Shown: positions 1 through 7,296, numbered from the stretch's first letter. The stretch: 8,485 nt of DNA from Desulfobulbaceae bacterium (GCA_024763115.1 JANTGB010000079.1:1-8485), one strand, 5' to 3'. Made by a program: numbers and translations. Notes: a model not told the origin generated them from the sequence alone.

Positions 1-2604
1 TATGGCATAAACCGGGCTTTCAACCGTACCTGCCACATCACCGGTGACATAAATGACCGGTTTAAGATTTTTACGGTAAATGGGCTGTTCTACCGGCACT
101 TCCGCTATATTTACCAGTTCCCGCAGCGGGACAAGCGGGGCTTTGGGATTGCGGGATGAGCGCAGGGAGATATTAAGCAGAGAATCAGTCGAGGTCTGCA
201 GGGCCTCAGGCAGTTCCACTATAATATTAATCCGTTCCTTGTCGCCGGGCTGATGAAAAAGATCAATGGACATACCCTGCATGGCTATCCGGACGGTTCG
301 GGTTATTTCCTCTTCCGAAATATTATTTAAGGCTGCTTTTTCTTTATCCACGCTGATTAACAGACGTTTACGATTTTCCTCCCGGTACCAGTCAACATCA
401 ACGACGCCTTCGCTTGTTTCAAAAATCTGTTTTACCTTTGTGGCCATTGCCAGCCGATCCTCATCACTCGGGCCGTATATCTCGGCAACCAGGGTCTGCA
501 GGACCGGAGGGCCGGGCGGCACCTCGGCCACGGCCACGGCCGCCCCGTATTTCCCGGCTATTTCAGCGATTGCCGGACGGACGCGTCCGGCAATATCATG
601 ACTCTTCAGCTTCCGGTCATGCTTGGCCAGCAGGTTGACCTGAATATCGGCCACATCAGGCCCTTGCCGCATAAAATAATGGCGCACCAGGCCGTTAAAA
701 TTATATGGCGAGGCAATGCCGGTGTATACCTGATAATTGATAACGGCCGGATCAGCCTTGATTACTTCAGCCATTTCCAGCGCCACCCTGCCGGTCTGTT
801 CCAGGGTTGAACCTTCCGGCATATTGAGGATGACCTGGAATTCACTCTTGTTGTCAAAGGGCAGCATCTTTACCTTGACCAGCTTAAAATAAACCATTGA
901 ACAGGCAGCAAGCAGCAGCAGGGTTATGGTCATAAAAAAGACAAAACGCCACTTTCCGCCGGCCAGGAGCGGTTCCATGAAACGATGGTAGATACGGGTA
1001 AAGAAGTCGTCCGGCGCATGGCCGTTATCTTCCTCGCCCGGCTCCAGGGCGCATTCCGTCGGCGTACATTTTTTATTTAAAATTCTTGCCGCGGCCCAGG
1101 GCGTTATACTAAAGGCAATGAGCAGGGAAAAAATCATGGCTGCGGAAGAACCAATGGGAATGGGACGCATATAAGGCCCCATAAGGCCGCCGACAAAGGC
1201 CATGGGCATAATGGCGGCAATTACCGCCCAGGTGGCGAGAATGGTGGGATTGCCGACCTCGATAACCGCTTCAACGATAATATTCACCAGCTTTTTATCC
1301 TGGCTTTGCGGCAGACGGATATGGCGGACAATGTTTTCCACCACCACTATGGCGTCATCTACCAGAATGCCGATGGAAAAAATAAGGGCAAAAAGAGTAA
1401 TACGATTTAAGGTATAGCCATGAAGATAAAAAACCAGCAGGGTAAGAGCCAGGGTGGACGGGATGGCCAGCAAGACCACCATTGATTCCTGCCAGCCCAG
1501 AAAAAAAAGAATAAGTAAAGCCACCCCGAAAACAGCTATGCCCATATGAAAAAGGAGTTCATTGGATTTTTCCGCCGCAGTATCCCCGTAATCACGGGTA
1601 ACGGTCACGGCCAGATCCTCCGGGATTAGAGTTCCTTTCAGGCTCTCTATCTTTTTCATTACCTCTTTTACCACGCTGACGGCATTGGAGCCGGGCCGCT
1701 TGGCAATGGACAGGGTAACGGCGGCCTCTTCATCCCGGCCTGAGGCATCACCGTAAAGTACATAGTTGTCCGGCTCTTCCGGGCCGTCAATAATGGTGGC
1801 GACTTCATCAAGATAAACAGGGCTGCCCTGGTAAACTCCGACCACTACCCGGCCAACCTCCCCGGCATTCCGCAGAAAAACTCCGGTCTGGAGCAGAACT
1901 TCCCTGTTTAAGGCCTCAATTCTGCCGCTGAAACTCTGGCGGTTGCCTTGTTGCAGGGCGGGAATAAGCTGAGAGACCGTCAAATTCCGGGAAGCAAGCC
2001 GCAGAGGATCAAACAGAATACGAACCTGACGCCTGGTTCCGCCTATCAAGGTGGTTTCCGCCACATTATGAATATTCTTGACCGCGTCATCAACCTGGGC
2101 GGCCAGCCGGCGCAGGGTAAAGTGATCGTAGCCTTGTCCATGAAAGGTCAGGGCCAGAATGGGGACATCATCAATAACATGGGGTTTGACCAGGGGCGGG
2201 GAAACGCCATGGGGAATACGGTCAAAATTTGTGGCCAGTTTCTGGTTTAACCTGACAATGGATTTTTCCAGATTCTCGCCTACATAAAAGCGGACAACAA
2301 GCAGGCTTCTGCCGGCCATTGAGGTGGAATAGATATACTCAACCCCGGGAATTTCATAGAGCAGCTTTTCCATGGGAATGGAGGCCTGCTGTTCCACCTC
2401 TTCAGGGGTGGCGCCGGGCATGGATACCATGACATCAATCATCGGCACCTTGATCTGCGGCTCTTCCTCCCTGGGAAGCATGACAATAGCCATAATGCCG
2501 AGCAACAGGGAGGCAATAATCCCCACCGGAGTCAGCCGGGAATCAACAAAGGCGGCTGCCATTCGTCCGGCAAAGCCCGGATGGCTGAATTCTTCTTTAT
2601 TCAT
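1..2604 (-). CDS. RND-family efflux pump, inner-membrane permease (3' end beyond window)
   Basis: Proton-driven inner-membrane pump of a tripartite efflux system. The frame is open from ATG at 2604 to the window edge, giving 868 residues; family members are about 1030-1100 aa, so the last membrane segments are missing. TM1 is near residues 20-40, a large periplasmic domain follows, TM2-TM6 lie at about 347-506 and TM7 at about 551-573, then the second periplasmic domain begins. TM4 carries GILVDDAIVVVEN with Asp416-Asp417, equivalent to the proton-relay Asp407/Asp408 of AcrB. This double Asp suggests a hydrophobe/amphiphile exporter (HAE) type rather than a metal (HME) type. The start is fixed by an in-frame TAG four codons upstream (2614-2616). 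No good Shine-Dalgarno is visible, so translation may depend on the upstream gene. It lies 61 nt downstream of the adaptor gene, with a repeat filling the gap. The substrate cannot be told from sequence. Confidence 0.95.
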   Translation of the reverse strand, partial: MNKEEFSHPGFAGRMAAAFVDSRLTPVGIIASLLLGIMAIVMLPREEEPQIKVPMIDVMVSMPGATPEEVEQQASIPMEKLLYEIPGVEYIYSTSMAGRSLLVVRFYVGENLEKSIVRLNQKLATNFDRIPHGVSPPLVKPHVIDDVPILALTFHGQGYDHFTLRRLAAQVDDAVKNIHNVAETTLIGGTRRQVRILFDPLRLASRNLTVSQLIPALQQGNRQSFSGRIEALNREVLLQTGVFLRNAGEVGRVVVGVYQGSPVYLDEVATIIDGPEEPDNYVLYGDASGRDEEAAVTLSIAKRPGSNAVSVVKEVMKKIESLKGTLIPEDLAVTVTRDYGDTAAEKSNELLFHMGIAVFGVALLILFFLGWQESMVVLLAIPSTLALTLLVFYLHGYTLNRITLFALIFSIGILVDDAIVVVENIVRHIRLPQSQDKKLVNIIVEAVIEVGNPTILATWAVIAAIMPMAFVGGLMGPYMRPIPIGSSAAMIFSLLIAFSITPWAAARILNKKCTPTECALEPGEEDNGHAPDDFFTRIYHRFMEPLLAGGKWRFVFFMTITLLLLAACSMVYFKLVKVKMLPFDNKSEFQVILNMPEGSTLEQTGRVALEMAEVIKADPAVINYQVYTGIASPYNFNGLVRHYFMRQGPDVADIQVNLLAKHDRKLKSHDIAGRVRPAIAEIAGKYGAAVAVAEVPPGPPVLQTLVAEIYGPSDEDRLAMATKVKQIFETSEGVVDVDWYREENRKRLLISVDKEKAALNNISEEEITRTVRIAMQGMSIDLFHQPGDKERINIIVELPEALQTSTDSLLNISLRSSRNPKAPLVPLRELVNIAEVPVEQPIYRKNLKPVIYVTGDVAGTVESPVYAI

Positions 2605-2609
2605 CAGGC

Positions 2610-2675
2610 GTAACTACTCATTGGATAAACGTCTTAATTTCGCTAACCACCGTAATTGTAACTATTTACAGGGTG
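2610..2675 (-). repeat. 66-nt dispersed intergenic repeat, copy 1 (adaptor-pump junction)
   Basis: Aligned by eye without gaps, this 66-nt segment matches the copy at 6528-6593 at 51 of 66 positions. Both ends and a block around CTAACCACC are best conserved; the centre is variable. Read on the minus strand it starts CACCCTGTAA, which forms the last two codons and the stop of the adaptor gene, and ends GTAGTTAC, six nt before the pump ATG. The segment 2648-2675 can fold as CACC-[C]TGTAA-loop-TTACA-bulge-GGTG, a shape shared with the other copy. Function is unknown. Confidence 0.7.
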
Positions 2676-3715
2676 CCGGGCTCGACAATCAAGGGTTGGC
2701 CATCCCGCAGGCCGGCAGCGCCCCTGGTAACAACCGATTCCCCAGGTTCCAGCCCGGCAATGATTTCGACCCTGCCGTCGCGGGAGACTCCGGTACGCAC
2801 CAGGCGCAACCGGGCATGGTTGTTTTCAGCCACGAAAACAAGCTTCATCTGTCCCCTGCTGATAACCGCCGTTTCGGGGATCATTAATGTTGCGGCTGAG
2901 GAATCAGCCAGAAAGACCCGGGCAAACTGACCGGCCCTCAAGGCCGGATTCTCCGGAATAACGATTTTGACTGCCGCAGTCCGGGTCGCAGGGTCGGCAG
3001 CAGGAGCTACTTCAGTTACCTGGCCGGTCAAGCTTAGTCCGATTGCCGGGATATTGACCGGAATAGTGTCGCCAATGGAAACAGCAGCCACCTGAGCTTC
3101 CGGCACCTGAGTCACTACCTGGAGTTTTTTGTTATTTTCCATCCGCAGCAGCTCCAGTCCGGGAAAGGCAAGATCACCGACATCAACCATTTTACCGGTA
3201 ATGACCCCGGAAAATGGAGCGTTGACCGTGGTATAGTCAAGCATGGTTCGAGCTTCCTGGTAAGCGGCTTCGGCAATGCGGACGGCATCCCGCAGAGACT
3301 TTACTGTTTCCATGGTGGAAGCGTCTTCCGCCTGCAGTTTTGTTTCCCGTTCAAGATTGCGCCTGGCCCCGGCCAGTTCAGCTTCAGCCCGTAAAGCCCT
3401 GGCTGATATTTCACCAGCCCTGATCTTAACCAGCATATCTCCCTTTTTTACTTCCGTTCCCAGCAGCACGGGCAGTTCAACTATCTGGCCGGATATTCTG
3501 GCCGAAATAGACGCCCGCTGCACCGCCTCAACGGTGCCGACCACATTAATCAGGGAATCAGCAGTTTCTATCCTTGCCTTTTCAACTGCCACTGCTGCCG
3601 GAGAAAGGGAAGGCGCTTTGCCTCTTTTGCCATGCTCCTGCTCACCACAGGCGGATAACAGGAAAATCAGGCAAAAAATAATTATTTCGGCTGAAGATTT
3701 TGTCGTTTTTGTCAT
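2666..3715 (-). CDS. RND efflux periplasmic adaptor (membrane fusion lipoprotein)
   Basis: Adaptor of the HlyD/AcrA family that bridges the inner-membrane pump and the outer-membrane channel. At 349 aa it has the usual length. The N-terminus is a lipoprotein signal with lipobox LSAC and acylated Cys23. The two halves of the barrel-sandwich (lipoyl-like) domain are at about residues 73-98 (SGQIVELPVLLGTEVKKGD) and 165-190 (NAPFSGVITGKMVDVGD). Between them, about residues 100-160, is an Ala/Glu/Arg-rich stretch suited to the coiled-coil hairpin that contacts TolC. A beta-barrel domain follows (about 198-270), then a membrane-proximal domain to the end. The start codon overlaps the channel gene's stop as ATGA, with GAGG ten nt upstream, so the two are translationally coupled. 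The last two residues (Thr-Leu) and the stop codon lie in the 66-nt repeat. Confidence 0.95.
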   Translation of the reverse strand: MTKTTKSSAEIIIFCLIFLLSACGEQEHGKRGKAPSLSPAAVAVEKARIETADSLINVVGTVEAVQRASISARISGQIVELPVLLGTEVKKGDMLVKIRAGEISARALRAEAELAGARRNLERETKLQAEDASTMETVKSLRDAVRIAEAAYQEARTMLDYTTVNAPFSGVITGKMVDVGDLAFPGLELLRMENNKKLQVVTQVPEAQVAAVSIGDTIPVNIPAIGLSLTGQVTEVAPAADPATRTAAVKIVIPENPALRAGQFARVFLADSSAATLMIPETAVISRGQMKLVFVAENNHARLRLVRTGVSRDGRVEIIAGLEPGESVVTRGAAGLRDGQPLIVEPGTL

Positions 3716-5103
3716 TTAATTGTTTCCTCTTCTTGCCCGGCAATCGTTTTCAGCTCACACCTTTCACCATACTGGGGCAGGCCCATGGCCCAGCGCAGAT
3801 CAGCTATGGCAACCCTGACATTTGAACGGGCCACGCTCATACTCACCTGCGCGTCGGTCAGTCTTGTTTCAATATCAATCAGTTCAGAGGAAAGCAGCAG
3901 CCCCTGCTTGAAACGAAGACGGCTCAAACGGGCGCTTTCCGCCGCCTGTTCCACCATTTTTTCCGTGACCCGGCAACGTTCAACGGCCTGACGATAGTTA
4001 AGGTCAGCCTGTTTGATTTCCAGATCCATTCCCAGTTTTATTTTTTTTCTCTGTGCCCTGACAGTTGCCAGATCCGCCATAGCCCCGGCAACATCAGCCG
4101 ATGTTTTATTTCCCTCAAAAAGCGGGTAATTTATTTTTACTCCAGCCATCCAGGAATCACCCTCACCTGTTTCAACATAACCTTTATCATATTGATAAGA
4201 GGCAAAGCCGTCCACTGTGGGGAGATATCCTCCCCTGGCAGCCCGCAGCAATGCAGTTGCCGCTTCTTCAGCCGCACTCAAGATTTTCAGTTCAGGGCGC
4301 CGCTCATAGGAACGCTCCGCCGGCAGTTCCTGGGCGCAGTCGACCAGAGAGTTGACCGCTACTGTTCCCTGTTCAAGGCCAAGCAGATTTAAAAAAATCT
4401 TGCGGGCCAGATCAAGCCCGTGTTCGGCCAGAATAAGATTTTCCCTGGCCCGGGACACCTGAACCTCAAGATTAAGCTGGTCGGCCTTGAGCAGGTCACC
4501 GGCCCGGTAACGGGAATTTGCTACAGACAGGGAAGCCAGTCCGGCATCAAGAGCGCTCTGCCGGGCCGCGACTATTTCTTCAGCCCGTACTATTGTCTGA
4601 AAGCCCTGCACCACCTCAAGGGCCAGGCGGGCCAGAACGGTTTCCCGCTCCAGCCGCGATTTTTTCAACCCGGCCCGGGCTGCCGCAACATTGGCCTGAT
4701 CACGACCCTGATTATAAAAACGGTATTTAATCCCGATCTTAAGATTCAGATCATCAGTCCGGCCCGGATCGTTAAAATCCATGGTTGGCGAAAAAACACC
4801 CTGGTTGAGTATATTCCCGAAAGAATAGATGGGATTATTGGTCTGACCGTATTGCCCGGAGATATCCAGATGGGGGAAATAGCCGACTCTTGCCTGGTTA
4901 ATCACGGCCTGGGCTGCCGCCATTCTCTGCAGAGCAATATGACTGTCAGGGCTGTTGTTCAGGGCGAATTTTACCGCAGCAGCGGCAGTCCAGACCTCAG
5001 GAGTCTCAACCATATCTTCTGCGGCTGAAGCGGAAACGGAAAATATCAACAACCGGATTGTCAGGCAGCAAATAAGAAGTCCGACACCTTGTGTTACACG
5101 CAT
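3712..5103 (-). CDS. TolC-family outer-membrane efflux channel
   Basis: Outer-membrane exit duct of the tripartite pump. The 463-aa protein has a Sec signal peptide (hydrophobic residues about 8-27, probable cleavage around SASA|AED). Two outer-membrane-efflux-protein repeats follow, about residues 36-225 and 245-450. Family features include the ARVGYFPHLDISGQYGQ segment near residue 72 and its second-repeat counterpart AARGGYLPTVDGFASYQYDKG, where the helical barrel gives way to beta strands. The long Ala/Arg/Glu-rich helices with regular AxxxL spacing fit the alpha-barrel. It lies 75 nt after arsR on the same strand and overlaps the adaptor gene by 4 nt. The Shine-Dalgarno is weak (GGTG about 5 nt from the ATG). 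Order channel-adaptor-pump is common in regulator-led RND operons. Confidence 0.93.
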   Translation of the reverse strand: MRVTQGVGLLICCLTIRLLIFSVSASAAEDMVETPEVWTAAAAVKFALNNSPDSHIALQRMAAAQAVINQARVGYFPHLDISGQYGQTNNPIYSFGNILNQGVFSPTMDFNDPGRTDDLNLKIGIKYRFYNQGRDQANVAAARAGLKKSRLERETVLARLALEVVQGFQTIVRAEEIVAARQSALDAGLASLSVANSRYRAGDLLKADQLNLEVQVSRARENLILAEHGLDLARKIFLNLLGLEQGTVAVNSLVDCAQELPAERSYERRPELKILSAAEEAATALLRAARGGYLPTVDGFASYQYDKGYVETGEGDSWMAGVKINYPLFEGNKTSADVAGAMADLATVRAQRKKIKLGMDLEIKQADLNYRQAVERCRVTEKMVEQAAESARLSRLRFKQGLLLSSELIDIETRLTDAQVSMSVARSNVRVAIADLRWAMGLPQYGERCELKTIAGQEEETIK

Positions 5104-5178
5104 AATTACACCGGAGACGACGGAAGGTAGGCTATAAATTAGTCAGGATAATCAATTCAGCATAATACTGTCGGCATG

Positions 5179-5517
5179 CTAATTACAGGAACAGAAAAGA
5201 TCATGCATAGTTTGAATCAATTTGAGAATTCTATGATCAGCAATACGGTTATAAATGAAATTAGCATCTTTACGATAGACAATAATCCCATGATTACGCA
5301 GGATTGACAGGTGCTGAGAAACATTTGCGTTAGTTGTTTTGACCTCAGACTGAATATCACCCACCGTCATTTCCTTATCCTGAAGCAGACAGAGAATTTT
5401 CAGCCGAATGGGATGCGCCATTGTCTTTAACAGGGCGGCAATGGCATTAACTTCTTCATTTTCTTCTGCCGACAGGGTATGTGTTTCTTTACCATTTATT
5501 ATTTGATGATTTTCCAT
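5179..5517 (-). CDS. ArsR-family transcriptional repressor, candidate persulfide/thiol sensor (SqrR/BigR-like)
   Basis: A 112-aa winged-helix repressor with the full ArsR/SmtB fold. Residues 34-46 (AHPIRLKILCLLQ) are the family's alpha2 signature. The DNA-recognition helix is in TTNANVSQHLSILRNHG (about 61-77), followed by the wing IIVYRKDANFIYNRI. The metal box ELCVCDL of ArsR/SmtB is replaced by EMTVGDI (49-55), so the classic alpha3 metal site is absent. Cys43 in alpha2 and Cys109 in the last helix remain, 66 residues apart, as in SqrR (Cys41/Cys107), BigR and HlyU, which sense reactive sulfur through a polysulfide bridge. An extra Cys111 makes a CSC tail. It is first in the same-strand order arsR-channel-adaptor-pump and probably represses its own operon. 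ArsR membership is secure; persulfide sensing is an inference. Confidence 0.93.
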   Translation of the reverse strand: MENHQIINGKETHTLSAEENEEVNAIAALLKTMAHPIRLKILCLLQDKEMTVGDIQSEVKTTNANVSQHLSILRNHGIIVYRKDANFIYNRIADHRILKLIQTMHDLFCSCN

Positions 5518-5565
5518 AGCTTGCTCTCAGGTTCCTTTTAAAGTCGTTTCAGAATTTAACAAAAT

Positions 5566-5594
5566 ACTTTAATGCTAATATTTCTGTTTGTAAA
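5566..5594 (-). promoter_or_regulatory. Candidate sigma-70-type promoter for the arsR-efflux operon
   Basis: On the minus strand, TTTACA (5594-5589, one mismatch to TTGACA) is followed after 17 nt by TAAAGT (5571-5566, four of six to TATAAT). This puts a start site about 40 nt upstream of arsR. The region is very AT-rich, so chance matches are easy. The -35 box overlaps the edge of the palindrome at 5591-5618, which fits an autoregulated repressor. Confidence 0.35.
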
Positions 5595-5618
5595 GAATTA
5601 TAATGAAATTATTCTTTA
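5591..5618. promoter_or_regulatory. Imperfect palindrome upstream of arsR, candidate operator
   Basis: Eleven-nt arms (TAAAGAATTAT and ATTATTCTTTA on the plus strand) with one mismatch flank a 6-nt centre. It lies about 75-100 nt before the arsR start and touches the candidate -35 box. ArsR-family repressors bind AT-rich inverted repeats over promoters, so an operator role is plausible. AT richness weakens the case. Confidence 0.35.
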
Positions 5619-5652
5619 AAGATAATAAAAATCCGCCAATCGACAAGAAAAA

Positions 5653-6447
5653 TCATTTTGTCGGGCATATTTTCACATTATCCCCGCATTTACCGGCAAG
5701 TAATTGTGCTGCGCTGCCGTTTTTCAGTGATATTTCCAGATAATTGTTGCTGTTAAACAGGGCCATGGGTTTTGCTTCTTTACCGTCTTTATAACAGATA
5801 TTAATTTTTTTGATCAAGTGCCCTTTGATACGCAGATTAAATTCCGGAAGATTCTGCTGAAAAACAGGAGGGAGGAGTTTGTAATGAATGTTAGTTATCA
5901 GGTTACCGAAATGGTCGACATAGACTACTTCCCCCCTTATTTCCCTTTTGTTGACGACTATTTCAGGCCACGCTAATTTAATTAAGTGCTTAAAAGCAAT
6001 TTCCGGGCCAACTTCAGCCGGACTAAGGCCATTTGCCAGGGCTGCGGCCACGGGAGCAAAAATATCACGGCCATGAAAGGTGTTACTGATTTTTTCCAGG
6101 AAAAGATTTTTATTGGTAACTGCATATGCCTGGCTGTTATCATTACCTAAAAGACTTAAAATACCATTGTCCGGGGCCAGGAAAAGTCTCTCCTGCTTTT
6201 TTACGAGAATTACCTGTCGCCTGGTGCCGACACCTGGGTCAACAACAATTATATGGATTGTCCGGGCCGGAAAATATTTCCAGGCCGATTGAATCAGTAT
6301 TGCGGCCCGTTTAATATCCTGGGGTGGAATAAGGTGGGTCAGGTCAATAACTTCCGCAGCCGGAGCCCGGCCCAGGATAATACCTTTCATAACCCCGACA
6401 TATTCATCCTCCAGACCAAAATCAGTGGTTAAGGTTATTATCGGCAT
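5653..6447 (-). CDS. SAM hydroxide adenosyltransferase (DUF62 / fluorinase-like family)
   Basis: Cytoplasmic enzyme that splits S-adenosylmethionine with a water-derived hydroxide, giving adenosine and methionine. The 264-aa length is typical. The N-terminal domain opens with ITLTTDFGLEDEYVGVMKG, whose Asp9 lies in the substrate-binding motif. The family's Asp-Arg-His catalytic set is readable as Asp70 (VVDPGVGT), Arg77 and His125 (TFHGRDIFAP). The C-terminal beta-barrel domain carries YVDHFGNLITNI. The longer loop of the chlorinase/fluorinase members is not apparent, so the hydrolytic activity is the better guess. The start is well supported by AAGGGG six nt upstream. A 135-nt AT-rich gap separates it from arsR, so it is probably not part of the efflux operon. 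The physiological role of this family is poorly understood. Confidence 0.93.
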   Translation of the reverse strand: MPIITLTTDFGLEDEYVGVMKGIILGRAPAAEVIDLTHLIPPQDIKRAAILIQSAWKYFPARTIHIIVVDPGVGTRRQVILVKKQERLFLAPDNGILSLLGNDNSQAYAVTNKNLFLEKISNTFHGRDIFAPVAAALANGLSPAEVGPEIAFKHLIKLAWPEIVVNKREIRGEVVYVDHFGNLITNIHYKLLPPVFQQNLPEFNLRIKGHLIKKINICYKDGKEAKPMALFNSNNYLEISLKNGSAAQLLAGKCGDNVKICPTK

Positions 6448-6527
6448 TTTTTACCCCTTGAAAATTTACAGCACTTTAAATATTTTGTTTTTATAGTTAT
6501 AATCCCTGATTCCCGATGAACTTAACT

Positions 6528-6593
6528 CACCCTGTAAACAGTTACAGATAAGGTGGTTAACGAAGCCGGGGGGCTTACCCCATGAGTAGTTAC
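6528..6593 (+). repeat. 66-nt dispersed intergenic repeat, copy 2 (divergent region)
   Basis: Same length as copy 1, with 51 of 66 positions matching by eye. It reads CACCCTGTAA at its left end and ATGAGTAGTTAC at its right end. The segment 6528-6555 can fold as CACC-CTGTAA-ACAG-TTACAG-ATAA-GGTG, and a second small stem AAGCC/GGCTT lies in the centre. It sits between the divergent SAM hydrolase and zinc-ribbon genes, upstream of both. No gene overlaps it. Confidence 0.7.
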
Positions 6594-6624
6594 CATGATG
6601 AGCAGGAAGTTAGCATTATGATTT

Positions 6625-6660
6625 TTCGTTTTTCTTTTTTTCGTATCCTTCATGCTCTTC
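6625..6660 (-). repeat. Degenerate 9-nt tandem repeat tract
   Basis: On the minus strand this reads as four 9-nt units: GAAGAGCAT, GAAGGATAC, GAAAAAAAG and a decayed AAAAACGAA. In one frame it codes His-Glu-Glu-His-Glu-Gly-Tyr-Glu-Lys-Lys-Lys. Similar tracts (units such as GAAGGACAC) are scattered between genes in many environmental bacterial genomes. It lies in the leader of the zinc-ribbon gene and is probably non-coding. Confidence 0.5.
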
Positions 6661-6700
6661 ATGGCAAAACGGATTTAAAACATAATTTAAGGTGAAAAGC

Positions 6701-7222
6701 ATGTATGACCCTGAATTAAAATACTGTCCCGTATGCAAGGACGAATACCGGGCTGATATCGAAAATTGCGCCGGCTGTGGAATTGAACTTTTAACCGGCC
6801 GGGAAATGGATGATTTTATAAACAATTCACTAAAAAAACGACAAGGCAGAAAGGGTGATCTTAGCCCTGATGATGACATTGTCACCATTCACAAGGGGAC
6901 ACTGGCCGACATGAAAATCCTGGAGCAGGACTTACAGGAAGAACATATCGGCTACCTGATTGCCGGTGATGAACCGGGGGGCTGCGGACAGGGCTGTTGC
7001 GCCAGTAATTTTTATCTCCAGGTGCGGCGGGAAGATGCCGGGGATGCTTTTACCATTATTGAAAAACAGTTTGTCAGGGCCACGGGCCTGGATAATTTTG
7101 ATTTAAGCAACGTTGATTCGGTCTATAATCCCGATGCCGGGACGGCAGTCTGTCCGGCCTGCGGTTTCAGCTTCCAGACCAGCACAACCACCTGCCCTGA
7201 ATGCGGCCTCTGTTTTGGGTAA
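6701..7222 (+). CDS. Zinc-ribbon protein with a DUF2007-like central domain
   Basis: A soluble 173-aa protein of unknown function. The N-terminus has a double-CxxC zinc ribbon (Cys9/Cys12 and Cys23/Cys26), and the C-terminus another (Cys151/Cys154 and Cys165/Cys168, with Cys171 following). Between them, about residues 60-123, is a small alpha/beta domain resembling DUF2007, a putative signal-transducing domain (pattern TLADMKILEQDLQEEHIGYL, then a strand FYLQVRREDAGDAF). A CxxxCC cluster (Cys95, Cys99, Cys100) is inserted in the middle of this domain. I chose ATG at 6701 because AAGGTG ends six nt upstream; the in-frame GTG at 6692 lies inside that ribosome-binding site. It is transcribed away from the SAM hydrolase gene and towards cooC. 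No membrane segment or signal peptide is seen. It may act as a protein-protein or metal-dependent adaptor, but the sequence does not settle this. Confidence 0.85.
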   Translation: MYDPELKYCPVCKDEYRADIENCAGCGIELLTGREMDDFINNSLKKRQGRKGDLSPDDDIVTIHKGTLADMKILEQDLQEEHIGYLIAGDEPGGCGQGCCASNFYLQVRREDAGDAFTIIEKQFVRATGLDNFDLSNVDSVYNPDAGTAVCPACGFSFQTSTTTCPECGLCFG

Positions 7223-7268
7223 CCATTTGTAATTTGAGCCTGTTTTGCTGGGGAAGTAAGGCACTAAG

Positions 7269-7296
7269 CTTTTTCCAAGACCCGGCTTGAAAAAAG
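7269..7296 (+). other. Short hairpin after the zinc-ribbon gene
   Basis: Arms CTTTTTCCAAG and CTTGAAAAAAG pair over 11 nt with one mismatch around a 6-nt loop, 47 nt after the stop codon. No U-run follows, so it is a poor intrinsic terminator. It could be a chance inverted repeat. Confidence 0.25.

Noticed and set aside
1..2604. Possible broken or frameshifted pump gene
   Set aside because: The minus-strand frame reads through all 868 codons with expected family motifs and no stop; it is incomplete only because the window ends.
2372..2887. 171-codon plus-strand reading frame
   Set aside because: It is antisense to both the pump and the adaptor, and its sequence has no recognisable domain. 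The minus-strand frames are clearly the real genes.
4420..5028. 202-codon plus-strand reading frame
   Set aside because: It is fully antisense to the TolC-family gene, whose signal peptide and repeats are clear; treated as a shadow.
5155..5183. Inverted repeat (AGCAT/ATGCT) at the end of arsR as a terminator
   Set aside because: The stem is short with a 12-nt loop and a bulge, and no U-run follows, so it gives no support for termination between arsR and the channel gene.
6528..6593. Integron attC site
   Set aside because: The variable centre and structured ends are reminiscent, but the outer ends are direct rather than inverted, and no integrase or cassette array is seen.
6595..6621. Eight-codon reading frame directly after repeat copy 2
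   Set aside because: No ribosome-binding site, no sequence resemblance to a known leader peptide, and easily explained by chance.
6616..6888. 90-codon minus-strand reading frame overlapping the zinc-ribbon gene
   Set aside because: It is antisense to a gene with clear CxxC motifs, and its C-terminus (HEEHEGYEKKK) is simply the translated 9-nt repeat. No family resemblance.
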